Shown piece by piece: positions 33,874 through 42,623 of a stretch of 64,000 nt of DNA. The translations under genes and the position numbers were made by a program. Source of the stretch: an uncultured Prevotella sp. GTDB taxonomy: Bacteria; Bacteroidota; Bacteroidia; Bacteroidales; Bacteroidaceae. Location of the stretch: assembly GCA_905196835.1 (NCBI GenBank), contig CAJJWN010000008.1, positions 1-64,000 of the forward strand, read 5' to 3'. The notes under the pieces were generated by a model, which was given only the letters and a program-made list of their open reading frames with translations, was not told the origin of the DNA and made no database searches. The first letter of the stretch is position 1, and the number at the start of each line of letters is the position of its first letter.

Positions 33874-35211
33874 ATGAATAAACTCTGGGAAAAAAACTTC
33901 TCCGTAAACGAGGAGATTGAACGCTTTACCGTGGGCCGCGACCGCGAGATGGACATGTATCTGGCTAAGTATGACGTGCTCGGAAGCATGGCTCACATCA
34001 CCATGCTCGAGTCTATCGGACTGCTGGAAAAGGCCGAGCTCGTGCAGCTTCTTGCCGAGTTGAAGCGCATCTACGCCTTGTGCGAGACCGGCGAGTTCGT
34101 CATTGAGGACGGCGTTGAGGACGTCCACTCGCAAGTGGAGCTGATGCTTACGCGCCGCCTCGGCGACATGGGCAAGAAGATACACAGCGGACGCTCGCGC
34201 AACGACCAGGTGCTTGTAGACCTAAAGCTGTTCATACGCCATGAAATAAAGGAGGTTGTAACGCTCGTAAAGGCTCTTTTCGACGAGCTGTTGCAGAAGA
34301 GCGACGAGTGCAAGGACGTGCTCATGCCCGGCTATACGCACCTACAGGTGGCTATGCCGAGCTCGTTCGGCCTGTGGTTCGGCGCTTACGCGGAGAGCTT
34401 TGCCGACGACATGCTCTTCCTTCAGGCCGCCTGGCGCATGGCTAACCGCAACCCCTTGGGCAGCGCGGCGGGCTATGGCTCGTCGTTTCCGCTCGACCGC
34501 TCGATGACGACGCGCCTGCTCGGCTTCGACACTATGGACTATAACGTGGTGTACGCGCAGATGGGGCGCGGCAAGACAGAGCGCAACACGGCCTTCGCCA
34601 TGGCCTCAGTTGCGGGCACGCTGGCCAAGATGGCCTTCGACGCCTGCCTGTTCAACAGCCAGAATTTCGGCTTCGTCCGCCTTCCAAAGGAGTGCACAAC
34701 GGGCAGCAGCATAATGCCGCACAAGAAGAACCCCGACGTGTTCGAGCTGCTGCGCGCCAAGTGCAACAAGCTCCAGTCGCTGCCCCAGCAAATCACGCTC
34801 ATCATGAACAACCTGCCGTCGGGCTACTACCGCGACCTTCAGATAATAAAGGAGGAGTTCCTTCCTGCCTTCGGCGAACTGAAAGATTGCCTGCGCATGG
34901 CCGCGTATATAGTCAACCGCATGGAGGTGAACGAGCACATCCTTGACGACCCGAGGTATGACTTGATGTTCTCCGTGGAGGAAGTCAACCGCCTCGCCGC
35001 CTACGGAATGCCATTCCGCGACGCTTACAAGAAGGTGGGACTTGACATCGAGGCCGGCCGCTTCACGCCCAACAAAGACATACATCACACCCATGAAGGC
35101 TCTATCGGCAACCTGTGCAACGACAAAATCAGCGCCCTGATGGACAATATCATCGCCGGTTTCACGTTTGATAAGGTGGAGCAGGCCGAGAAACGGCTGC
35201 TCGGACGGTGA
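33874..35211 (+). CDS. argH: Argininosuccinate lyase
   Basis: Last step of arginine synthesis, splitting argininosuccinate into arginine and fumarate. 445 residues. Superfamily signature GSSIMPHKKNPDVFELLRAK begins at about Gly277 and supplies the flexible catalytic-serine loop. Other conserved parts are DVHSQVELMLTRRLGDMGKK, HSGRSRNDQV and MPGYTHLQVAMPSSFGLWF. An in-frame ATG at 33838 lies in the upstream repeat and is rejected in favour of MNKLWEKNF. Confidence 0.97.
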   Translation: MNKLWEKNFSVNEEIERFTVGRDREMDMYLAKYDVLGSMAHITMLESIGLLEKAELVQLLAELKRIYALCETGEFVIEDGVEDVHSQVELMLTRRLGDMGKKIHSGRSRNDQVLVDLKLFIRHEIKEVVTLVKALFDELLQKSDECKDVLMPGYTHLQVAMPSSFGLWFGAYAESFADDMLFLQAAWRMANRNPLGSAAGYGSSFPLDRSMTTRLLGFDTMDYNVVYAQMGRGKTERNTAFAMASVAGTLAKMAFDACLFNSQNFGFVRLPKECTTGSSIMPHKKNPDVFELLRAKCNKLQSLPQQITLIMNNLPSGYYRDLQIIKEEFLPAFGELKDCLRMAAYIVNRMEVNEHILDDPRYDLMFSVEEVNRLAAYGMPFRDAYKKVGLDIEAGRFTPNKDIHHTHEGSIGNLCNDKISALMDNIIAGFTFDKVEQAEKRLLGR

Positions 35212-35292
35212 CGCCCAGGCGTCTGCCGTCATGGCACACAGTCCTTATCGGTCCATATTCGTCTTGTTTGTCCTATTCAATCAAGCAAAAAG

Positions 35293-35850
35293 ATGAAACG
35301 TTACACCTATTATATAATAGTGCTGCTGACAACAGTCCTTTTCTCCAGTTGCAGCGATGCAGAGAATGAGTATAGCAATTATCCCTGCCGGTTTGTTTTT
35401 GACAATAGTGCCAATAGAAGTCCGGCACTGGCTTCGGCGATGAATGTGATGTCGCCTGGAGTATTCTGTCGCATAACAATGACAGGTAATTTATTCAATT
35501 TCTCTACAAATCAGGGCTTGGAAGACCACGTGAGGCAAACGGCAATAGACCAGCAAGTGTCAATAACTCTTGGCCTTAGTAATAGTACGGGCATAATTGT
35601 TGGCTATGGAATTTTGAACAGTCCAGCCACGTTTTATGCCTATGACAGCCAATGTCCGAACTGTTACCATGAGGATGGATTGCTGCGTTATTCTTTGACG
35701 ATGAACACAGATGGAACGGCGGAATGCGGCAGTTGTCATCGTAAATACGATATGAATAATGGAGGTATTATATCAAGTGGTGATGGCGGTAATAAGATGA
35801 TACGCTATAGGGCAGGCATTGCTGGTAATGTACTTTCTGTAAACAACTGA
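35293..35850 (+). CDS. Lipoprotein with cysteine-rich, Rieske-like C-terminal region
   Basis: 185 residues, clear lipobox (VLFSSCSDAEN, Cys20). The rest is beta-rich, and the C-terminal third has CPNC, then CGSCHRKYDMNNGG about 23 residues later. The spacing recalls Rieske-type domains, where Cys/His pairs sit on two hairpins, but only one His is present, so a zinc-ribbon-like metal site is equally possible. DNA is AT-richer than its neighbours. No functional partner is evident; the next genes are tRNAs. Confidence 0.75.
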   Translation: MKRYTYYIIVLLTTVLFSSCSDAENEYSNYPCRFVFDNSANRSPALASAMNVMSPGVFCRITMTGNLFNFSTNQGLEDHVRQTAIDQQVSITLGLSNSTGIIVGYGILNSPATFYAYDSQCPNCYHEDGLLRYSLTMNTDGTAECGSCHRKYDMNNGGIISSGDGGNKMIRYRAGIAGNVLSVNN

Positions 35851-35880
35851 CGCGTATTAGTATTAAAATGTGTAAATTAA

Positions 35881-35911
35881 TTTGCATTTTCGAGAAATAG
35901 ACTTATCTTTG
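35881..35911 (+). promoter_or_regulatory. Promoter of the tRNA-Gly/tRNA-Leu unit
   Basis: TTTG (35881-35884), 19 bp, TATCTTTG (35904-35911). The tRNA-Gly begins 12 nt after the -7 box. Confidence 0.8.
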
Positions 35912-35922
35912 CAATGCTTTAT

Positions 35923-35995
35923 GCGGCAATAGCTCAGTTGGTAGAGCGCAACCTTGCCAAGGTTGAGGTCGCGGGTCCGAGTCCCGTTTGCCGCT
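35923..35995 (+). tRNA. tRNA-Gly (anticodon GCC)
   Basis: 73-nt cloverleaf. Acceptor GCGGCAA/TTGCCGC, D-arm AGCTCAGTTGGTAGAGC, anticodon loop TTGCCAA, T-arm CGGGTCCGAGTCCCG. CCA is not encoded. Confidence 0.97.
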
Positions 35996-36003
35996 CACGT
36001 GCC

Positions 36004-36089
36004 GCCGCAATGGTGGAATTGGTAGACACGAGGGACTTAAAATCCCTTGGCCAGAAATGGCTGTGCGGGTTCGAGTCCCGCTCGCGGCA
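36004..36089 (+). tRNA. tRNA-Leu (anticodon TAA)
   Basis: 86-nt class II tRNA with a long variable arm (GGCCAGAAATGGCT). Anticodon stem AGGGA/TCCCT with loop CTTAAAA, T-arm GCGGGTTCGAGTCCCGC, acceptor GCCGCAA against TCGCGGC, which leaves one A-C mismatch at the sixth pair. CCA is not encoded. Starts 8 nt after tRNA-Gly. Confidence 0.95.
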
Positions 36090-36112
36090 CAACTTATCTA
36101 AAACCTTTCATT

Positions 36113-37798
36113 ATGAAAAAAAATCTTATCTTATTGTTCTCGGCGGCTTCAGTGCTCGCACTGTCGTCTTGTTCAACCAAGCTGGGAGAACTCTCTGCCG
36201 ACAATTTCAAAGTGACACCCAATCCCTTGGAGTCAAGGGGTGGACAGGTGGCTGTTACCATTGACGGTACTTTCCCCGAGAAATACCTGAAGAAGAAGGC
36301 TGTTGTCACTGTCGTTCCCGAGCTGCGTTACGGCAACGGACAGGCCGCGCAGGGACAGGCCGCTACGTTCCAGGGAGAGAAGGTGGAAGGCAACGACCAG
36401 ACCATATCTTACAAGATGGGCGGCAACTACACCATGAAGGCCAACTACAAGTATGTACCTGACATGCAGAAGAGCGACCTTTATATGACGTTCGACGCAT
36501 ACTATGGCAAGAAAAAGAAGAAAATAGAGGTGCCCGCAGTGAAAGTAGCCGAGGGCGTAATAGCCACATCGGAACTTTATACGAAGACTCTCGCCGGCAG
36601 CGGAGCATGTATCGCTCCCGACACTTTCCAGCGTGTACGCGCCCAGAGGCAGGAATCTCAAATCAAGTTCCTCATCAACCAAGCCAACCTGCGCAAGAGC
36701 GAGCTGAAGAACAACTCTGTACAAGAGTTCGTAAAGTTGCTTAAAGACATAAACAACGACAAGGAGAAGCTGAACCTGAAGAACGTTGAAGTTCTCGCTT
36801 ACGCATCTCCCGATGGCGGTGTTGAGTTCAACGACAAGCTGGCAAGCAAGCGTCAGGACGTATCTGTCAACTATGCAGAGAAGCAACTCAAAGATGCTAA
36901 ACTCGCAGGCGATGTTACCGGCAAGTACACCGCACAGGACTGGGACGGCTTCCAGAAGCTTGTTGCTGCTTCTAACATACAGGACAAGGACGTTATCCTC
37001 CGTGTTCTCTCAATGTATCAGGACCCCGAGGAGCGCGAGCAGCAAATCCGCAACATGTCGGCTGGTTTCCGCGAGCTTGCTGACGGCATCCTTCCTGAAC
37101 TTCGCCGTTCACGCCTTATCATCAACTATGAGACCATCGGACGCAGCGACGACCAAATCAAGGAGCAGTACAAGGCTGACGCTACACAGCTGAGCGTTGA
37201 CGAACTGCTTTACGCCGCTACTCTTGAGGACAATATTGATGCGCAGGAAGCTATCTATAAGAAGACCACTGAGGTTTATCCCAACGACTACCGTGCGTTC
37301 AACAATGTTGCTGCCATAGAGTTTGCAAAGGGCAACGACGCAGAGGCTAAGAGCTATCTCGCAAAGGCTCAGAGCATCAATGGCAACGCAGCAGAGGTTA
37401 ACGCCAACCTCGGTCTGCTCGCTTTGAAGAGCGGCAACTTGAGCGAAGCTGAGAATTACATCGCAAAGGGCAACACAGCCGGCGACTACAACAAGGTGCT
37501 TGGTTCACTCAACCTCGCGAAGGGTGACTATGCAACGGCAGAGCAGAACTTGAGCGGCATCAACTGTAACACAACTGCTTTGGCTCAAATCCTTAACAAG
37601 AACTACGCCGGTGCGGCTACAACTCTTGGCAATATCGAGAACAAGGACGCCATGACTGATTATCTCCAGGCCATCCTGAACGCTCGCCAGGGCAACAACG
37701 ACGCAGCTTCTTCTTACCTGAAGAGCGCTTTGCAGAAGGATTCTTCACTCTCAACTTACGCTAATAACGACCTTGAGCTGTCAAAAGTCAGCAAATAA
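36113..37798 (+). CDS. OmpA/TPR-type outer-membrane lipoprotein
   Basis: 561 residues. Lipobox SVLALSSCSTKLGEL (Cys20). A beta-rich N-terminal region (about 25-180) precedes an OmpA-like stretch with NLKNVEVLAYASPDGG and NDKLASKRQDVSVNYAEK (about 225-270). TPR-like repeats follow (ATLEDNIDAQEAIYKKTTEV, YRAFNNVAAIEFAKGNDAEA, VNANLGLLALKSGNLSEAEN). It is related in plan to the DUF3868-type protein at 43380-44819. The start lies 23 nt after tRNA-Leu with no room for a promoter, so it is probably made from the tRNA transcript. Likely an abundant envelope protein; exact role unknown. Confidence 0.85.
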   Translation: MKKNLILLFSAASVLALSSCSTKLGELSADNFKVTPNPLESRGGQVAVTIDGTFPEKYLKKKAVVTVVPELRYGNGQAAQGQAATFQGEKVEGNDQTISYKMGGNYTMKANYKYVPDMQKSDLYMTFDAYYGKKKKKIEVPAVKVAEGVIATSELYTKTLAGSGACIAPDTFQRVRAQRQESQIKFLINQANLRKSELKNNSVQEFVKLLKDINNDKEKLNLKNVEVLAYASPDGGVEFNDKLASKRQDVSVNYAEKQLKDAKLAGDVTGKYTAQDWDGFQKLVAASNIQDKDVILRVLSMYQDPEEREQQIRNMSAGFRELADGILPELRRSRLIINYETIGRSDDQIKEQYKADATQLSVDELLYAATLEDNIDAQEAIYKKTTEVYPNDYRAFNNVAAIEFAKGNDAEAKSYLAKAQSINGNAAEVNANLGLLALKSGNLSEAENYIAKGNTAGDYNKVLGSLNLAKGDYATAEQNLSGINCNTTALAQILNKNYAGAATTLGNIENKDAMTDYLQAILNARQGNNDAASSYLKSALQKDSSLSTYANNDLELSKVSK

Positions 37799-37811
37799 AT
37801 AAAGCTGGCGC

Positions 37812-38825
37812 ATGAAGCGGCTTATATACATCTTTACGCTCACCTTGGTTCTGGTTGCCTGCGGTACACGCAGGGGTTACTTCAGTCTTGAAGGCCGGTT
37901 ACTCAACCTGAACCAAGGTGAGTTCTATGTTTACAGTCCCGACGGCGTATTCGATGGGGTTGATACGATAAAAGTCGAGGGCGGACGTTTCGCTTTTGAA
38001 ACGCCATGCAAGGAAAGCGGCACGATAATGATTGTCTTTCCTAATTTCTCCGAGCAGCCTGTATTCGCCGAACCAGGCAAGAATGTCACGATAAAGGGTG
38101 ATGCCTCACATCTTAAAGAGATAGAAATTGAAGGCACAGACGAGAACAAACTGATGAACGGTTTTCGTCAACAGATATCCAAGGCATCGCCGCCGGAAGT
38201 GCTGAAGTACGCCGAACAGTTTGTAAGGAACAACCCCGAGTCTGCTGTAAGCGTATATATCCTGCGGAAATACTTTGTCAATCCCAATGTCGCAAATGCC
38301 GACAATAACCTTGACAAGGCCGAAGAGCTTGTGGCAATAGTGTACAAGGCGCAGCCCAAGAACGGTTATGTGGCGCGCATGTCGCGTTATATTAAGGGTG
38401 CGAAAAACAGCCTGGTAGGTGCCAAGTTACCGCATTTCACGGCAACAGACATTGACGGTGAGGCTGTGTCCGACGACAAATTGAGAGGCCGTGTGTCCGT
38501 TGTTTTCACTTGGGGCAACTGGAATTACGAGAGCCGCAGCCTTCGCGACCGGCTTATCAGGCTGAAAGATGATTACGGAGATAAGTTCGCATTGCTTGGC
38601 GTAAGCCTCGACGCAGGCAAGGCCGATTGCGAACGTTCGCTCCGTAACGACTCTACTTCTACAATAATAGTGTGCGACCAGATGATGTTCGACAGTCCGC
38701 TTATTGACGTTTTCGGCTTTGGCGGAGTGGGGGAGAACATCTTGTACAACGCCCAAGGCCGTGTCATCGAGCGAAATATGAAGCCCGAGGACATTGAAAC
38801 AAAGCTGAAAACACTCTTAAACTAA
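37812..38825 (+). CDS. Thioredoxin-fold lipoprotein (DUF4369/AhpC-TSA-like) lacking the CXXC motif
   Basis: 337 residues. Lipobox TLVLVACGTRRG. Residues about 25-110 resemble the DUF4369 domain often fused to thioredoxin-like domains in Bacteroidetes; about 195-335 is the thioredoxin-like part (GAKLPHFTATDIDGEAVSDD, RVSVVFTWGNWNYESRSLRD). The active-site Cys pair expected after the W is replaced by NYES, so classical thiol-disulfide exchange is not possible. 13 bp downstream of the preceding lipoprotein and 8 bp upstream of the YifB gene, hence the same operon. Confidence 0.88.
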   Translation: MKRLIYIFTLTLVLVACGTRRGYFSLEGRLLNLNQGEFYVYSPDGVFDGVDTIKVEGGRFAFETPCKESGTIMIVFPNFSEQPVFAEPGKNVTIKGDASHLKEIEIEGTDENKLMNGFRQQISKASPPEVLKYAEQFVRNNPESAVSVYILRKYFVNPNVANADNNLDKAEELVAIVYKAQPKNGYVARMSRYIKGAKNSLVGAKLPHFTATDIDGEAVSDDKLRGRVSVVFTWGNWNYESRSLRDRLIRLKDDYGDKFALLGVSLDAGKADCERSLRNDSTSTIIVCDQMMFDSPLIDVFGFGGVGENILYNAQGRVIERNMKPEDIETKLKTLLN

Positions 38826-38833
38826 CCAAATAC

Positions 38834-40375
38834 ATGCTTGTCAAGACATATTGCGCGGCTGTAAACGGTCTTGAAGTAACCACCGTTACGGTTGAGGTAA
38901 GCATGTCGAAAGGCGTGATGTTCCATCTCACCGGACTTGCCGACACCGCCGTAAAGGAAAGCCGCGACCGCATTGTAGCCGCGCTGAAGAATAACGGAAT
39001 ACGGCTTCCCGTCGCAGACATCACCATCAACATGGCTCCGGCCGACCTGCGCAAGGAGGGCAGTTCATACGACCTTCCGCTCGCTATAGGCCTGTTGGCG
39101 GCGATGGGTAATGTCAAGCCCGACGCTCTTCAGCAGTATATGCTCATAGGAGAGCTTGGCCTTGACGGCAAAATTCAGCCCGTGCGCGGCGCCCTGCCGA
39201 TAGCCATACGTGCGCGGAAGGAAGGCTTTAAGGGGCTGATTGTGCCACGCCAGAACATCCGCGAGGCCGCCGTCGTAAACAAACTTGACGTCTATGGCAT
39301 GGACAACCTGCTCGATGTGGCGCGCTTCTTGAACGGCGAAGCGGGCTTCGAGCCTACCGTCATCGACACGCGCCGTGAGTTTTACGAGCAGCAGAGCCGT
39401 TATGATTTGGACTTTGCCGACGTGCGCGGCCAGGAGAGTGTCAAGCGTGCGATGGAAGTAGCGGCGGCAGGCGGTCACAACATGATAATGATAGGCCCTC
39501 CGGGCAGCGGCAAGTCGATGATGGCGAAGCGGCTTCCGTCCATTCTTCCGCCGCTCTCGTTGGCCGAAAGTCTTGAAACAACGCAGATACATTCAGTCGC
39601 CGGAAAGCTTGGCCGCGACATGTCGCTAATCTCCCAACGCCCGTTCCGCGCCCCTCATCATACCATTTCACAGGTAGCCTTGGTGGGCGGCGGAGCCAAT
39701 CCCCAGCCGGGAGAAATCTCGCTTGCGCACAACGGCGTGCTCTTCGCCGACGAGCTGCCGGAGTTCAACAAGTCAACACTTGAAGTGCTGCGGCAACCCC
39801 TTGAAGACCGTAAAATCACCATTTCGCGCGCTAAGTACACCATAGAGTACCCCTGTTCGTTCATGTTCGTGGCGTCGATGAACCCCTGTCCGTGCGGCTA
39901 TCACAACGACCCTACCCACAAGTGCGTGTGTACGCCGGGGCAAATCCAGCGTTACCTTAACAAGATAAGCGGCCCGTTGCTCGACCGTATAGACATTCAG
40001 GTGGAGATAACGCCCGTGCCTTTCAACGACATTTCGCGCACGGCGCAGGGCGAATGCAGCGCAAGCATACGCGAACGCGTAATCAAGGCGCGGCTAATCC
40101 AGGAGCAACGCTTCCGCGAATGCCGCGGAGTGCACTGCAACGCGCAGATGTCAGAGCGCATGATTCACCAGTATGCCGAACCCGACGCGGCCGGGATTGA
40201 TTTGCTGCGCATGGCCATGGAGCGGCTCAACTTGTCCGCACGTGCCTACAACCGCATACTGAAAGTGGCGCGCACGATAGCCGACCTTGAAGCGTCTGCC
40301 GACGTAAAGGCGCAGCATCTGGCCGAAGCCATAAGCTACCGCAACCTTGACAGGGGCGACTGGGCGGAAAGGTGA
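38834..40375 (+). CDS. YifB/ComM-family AAA+ ATPase (Mg-chelatase-like)
   Basis: 513 residues. The N-terminal ChlI-like domain (about 1-160) is followed by the AAA core with Walker A GPPGSGKS (from Gly221), Walker B GVLFADELPEF, the Cys-rich insert NPCPCGYHNDPTHKCVC, and a C-terminal domain with LSARAYNRILKVARTIADLE. In other bacteria ComM is a helicase promoting branch migration during natural transformation; the same role is possible here. It follows the thioredoxin-fold gene by 8 bp. Confidence 0.95.
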   Translation: MLVKTYCAAVNGLEVTTVTVEVSMSKGVMFHLTGLADTAVKESRDRIVAALKNNGIRLPVADITINMAPADLRKEGSSYDLPLAIGLLAAMGNVKPDALQQYMLIGELGLDGKIQPVRGALPIAIRARKEGFKGLIVPRQNIREAAVVNKLDVYGMDNLLDVARFLNGEAGFEPTVIDTRREFYEQQSRYDLDFADVRGQESVKRAMEVAAAGGHNMIMIGPPGSGKSMMAKRLPSILPPLSLAESLETTQIHSVAGKLGRDMSLISQRPFRAPHHTISQVALVGGGANPQPGEISLAHNGVLFADELPEFNKSTLEVLRQPLEDRKITISRAKYTIEYPCSFMFVASMNPCPCGYHNDPTHKCVCTPGQIQRYLNKISGPLLDRIDIQVEITPVPFNDISRTAQGECSASIRERVIKARLIQEQRFRECRGVHCNAQMSERMIHQYAEPDAAGIDLLRMAMERLNLSARAYNRILKVARTIADLEASADVKAQHLAEAISYRNLDRGDWAER

Positions 40376-40385
40376 CATTTTTTTA

Positions 40386-40477
40386 AATTAAGAATTAAGA
40401 GTTAAGAAAATATGCCTTGAAGATATAAACATCCCGCAAGGCATATTTTCTTAACTCTTAACTCTTAACTCTTAATT
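40386..40477. terminator. Long AATTAAGAATTAAG hairpin between convergent genes
   Basis: A left arm (40386-40419) ending AAAATATGCCTTG pairs with a right arm (40437-40477) starting CAAGGCATATTTT and continuing in TTAACTC words. The stem is about 34 bp, nearly perfect, with a 17-nt loop. Likely a two-way terminator for the YifB and LolC/E-like genes. Confidence 0.75.
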
Positions 40478-40483
40478 AGACTT

Positions 40484-41710
40484 TCACAGCAGCCTTTTTG
40501 CGAAATACCTTACGGGGTACCACACCGAGACGAAGCCCACGGCAACCACCGTGAGGAACACGAGCACGATGTCATCAGGGTGTACGCTTACCGGGTAAGC
40601 GTCAACAACAAACGAGCCGCTGCTCTGTCCCAGGGCCACGAGGCCGTACTCCTGCTGGAGCCAGCACAGCAACAGGCCGAGCAGTATGCCTGCTACGGCG
40701 CCGATTACCGAAATCATGCGGCCTTCGAACAGGAATATTCGCGTTATTTGCTTGTCGGTCGCGCCCATGTTGCGCAGCGTCACCACGTCGTCCTTCTTGT
40801 CTATTATGAGCATCGAGAGCGAGCCTATTATGTTGAAGCAGGCCACGGCCAGTATGAACGTAAGGAATATGTAGGCTATAAACTTCTCTATCTTCATTAT
40901 CCTGAACGTGTCGGCCTGCTGCTCCATACGGTCCAGCACGCGGTACTTCTTGCCCGCGATTTCCCTCATCTCCGCCTTCACCGCGTCGAGGTCGCTGCCC
41001 GGCTTCAGCCTCAGTTCGAGCTGCGAGAGCATACCCTGCTGGCCGAACAGGCGGCGCGCGAAGCCTATCGAGGTTACTATGTAGCCCGTGTCGTATTTGG
41101 CGTTCCTCACCATGAACACCACGCCCGGCGATATGAGCGAGTCCTCGACGAAGCCCTCCGTGGGGTTCATCATGTCGAGCTGGCCTTCGCGTTGCGGCGC
41201 GTATATGTTCAGGAAGCCGTCCCAGTCGGCCGTCATGCCCAGCTGGTCGGCCAGGCGTATGCCCACCGTGCCGTATTCGAGGTTGGCCGCGTGCAGCGAG
41301 AACTCGCCGTCGCCGTAGAGTATGTCGTTGATATGCGTCAGCTGGTTGAAGTTGTCGTCAACGCCCTTCACCGTCACCATGGCCTGCCTGCCGCGGTACA
41401 CGGCCAGCGCCTGGTCCTCTATGCTCTCCGTGGCAACGTCAACTTCGGGCAGCGTGCGTATCTTCTGCAACGCCGGGTCGTCCGCCGGAGCCGTCTTGCC
41501 CTTGGCCGGAACAACCTCTATTTGAGGGTCAAAGGCCGTCAGGAACGTTGCCACGAGGTCGTGGAAGCCGTTGAACACGCTCAGCGTCACCACCAGCGCC
41601 ATCGTAGCCACGGCCACGCCGACGGCGCTTATGCCGCTAATCAGGTTGATAACGTGCGTGCTCTTCTTCGAGAACAGGTATCGGCGCGCTATGTAAAACG
41701 GCAGGTTCAT
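40484..41710 (-). CDS. LolC/LolE-like FtsX-family permease
   Basis: 408 residues with four membrane segments: one after YIARRYLFSKKSTHVINLIS near the N-terminus, three in the C-terminal 150 residues, with SLSMLIIDKKDDVVTLRNMG and ATDKQITRIFLFEG typical of lipoprotein-releasing permeases. The periplasmic domain lies between. LolC/E acts with an ATPase to extract lipoproteins from the inner membrane; the ATPase is not adjacent. Its start overlaps the rbfA stop in an ATGA junction (41707-41710), suggesting coupled translation. Confidence 0.92.
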   Translation of the reverse strand: MNLPFYIARRYLFSKKSTHVINLISGISAVGVAVATMALVVTLSVFNGFHDLVATFLTAFDPQIEVVPAKGKTAPADDPALQKIRTLPEVDVATESIEDQALAVYRGRQAMVTVKGVDDNFNQLTHINDILYGDGEFSLHAANLEYGTVGIRLADQLGMTADWDGFLNIYAPQREGQLDMMNPTEGFVEDSLISPGVVFMVRNAKYDTGYIVTSIGFARRLFGQQGMLSQLELRLKPGSDLDAVKAEMREIAGKKYRVLDRMEQQADTFRIMKIEKFIAYIFLTFILAVACFNIIGSLSMLIIDKKDDVVTLRNMGATDKQITRIFLFEGRMISVIGAVAGILLGLLLCWLQQEYGLVALGQSSGSFVVDAYPVSVHPDDIVLVFLTVVAVGFVSVWYPVRYFAKRLL

Positions 41711-42042
41711 TTCTTCAGCAGCTCGTCAATGTGCTCTATGTAGTCGAGCGAGTCGTCCACGAAGAAGCGCAGTTCGGGTATTATGCGCAGCTGGTTGCGC
41801 ACGCGCGTGCCCAGTTCGTAGCGCACGGTCTTCTCGTTGGCCGTGATGTTCTTTATTATCTCGTCGGCCTTGTCAGAGGGGAATATGCTCAGGTAAGCCG
41901 TGCATATGCTCAGGTCGGGGCTTATGCGGCACCGTGTAACGCTTACCAGCACCCCCCTTGTCTGGCGTGTCTGCGACTGGAATATCAGGCTAAGCTCCTT
42001 TTGCAGCAGCCTTGCTATGCGGTTTTGCCTTGTCTCTTGCAT
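41707..42042 (-). CDS. rbfA: 30S ribosome-binding factor A
   Basis: Cold-shock ribosome maturation factor for 16S rRNA 5'-end processing. 111 residues, single KH-type fold: ETRQNRIARLLQKELSLIFQ at the N-terminus, SVTRCRISPDLSICTAYLSI in the centre, and RVRNQLRIIPELRFFVDDSL at the end, all standard. First gene of a two-gene minus-strand unit with the LolC/E-like permease. Confidence 0.96.
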   Translation of the reverse strand: MQETRQNRIARLLQKELSLIFQSQTRQTRGVLVSVTRCRISPDLSICTAYLSIFPSDKADEIIKNITANEKTVRYELGTRVRNQLRIIPELRFFVDDSLDYIEHIDELLKK

Positions 42043-42159
42043 TGTCGTGTCGTTTTGTTTTAAACATGTTCAAAATCAACTGCAAACTTACTAAAAATCG
42101 TTTGAATAAACGAGAATATAGCCCGAATAATGCGAAAACGATGCTCCGCACCCTTACCA

Positions 42160-42247
42160 GGCGGTCTCCACGCCCTTTGTCGGCGGTCTCCACGCCCCTT
42201 GTGGGCGGCCTTCTTGCCTCTTGTTGACGGCCTTCACGCCTCTTGTT
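42160..42247. repeat. Diverged 22-bp x4 array
   Basis: Modules begin at 42160, 42182, 42204 and 42226, of type GGCGGTCTCCACGCCCCTTG and GACGGCCTTCACGCCTCTTG; a partial fifth starts at 42248. It is also exactly 88 bp with GACGGCC cores but lacks the A/T-tract pairs. Lies 62 bp from element K, upstream of rbfA. Confidence 0.85.
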
Positions 42248-42278
42248 GACGGCTCTTTCTGAACGTGCTTGTAATCGG

Positions 42279-42397
42279 TTGGAAATCAGCATGTTGCGTA
42301 ATGCCTCGCAAAAGGCCGTCTTTTGGCTTCTGAAAGACGGCCTTTCGCACGCCCAAAGGCCGTCTTTTACACCCCGAAAGGCCGCCTTTCGCAAGGC
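42279..42397. repeat. Four-module element K (modules 42310-42397)
   Basis: Modules begin at 42310, 42332, 42354 and 42376, cores AAAAGGCCGTCTTTT, GAAAGACGGCCTTTC, CAAAGGCCGTCTTTT and GAAAGGCCGCCTTTC. The flank (TTGGAAATCAGCATGTTGC) faces rbfA. The rest of the 42043-42788 gap holds the diverged array and the fimbrial promoter and leader. Confidence 0.9.
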
Positions 42398-42623
42398 CGT
42401 CGGCCGCCGTTCGAAACTGTAACCGTAACGCCCCGAAATCTTACAGACCGTAACCTGCCGTGCCGTTCATGCCCTGCCGTGCCGTGGCAAATTGGTGGCG
42501 GTTATGGCGGAGATGTCCGTTAGGGACATTGTTTCTTGTCTGTAAAGCGGTCAGTTGTTTTGTTAAAGTTTACGTTCTTAACATTAATTATCTTTCGGGG
42601 GGGGTAATTTTAAGCATATTTAC

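Noticed and set aside
40580..41743. Long plus-strand reading frame (387 codons) opposite the LolC/E-like gene
   Set aside because: Arg/His/Val-rich shadow of the real gene; no start context or family.
41990..42394. Minus-strand frame of 134 codons upstream of rbfA
   Set aside because: Its Arg-rich repeats simply translate the diverged 22-bp array and element K.
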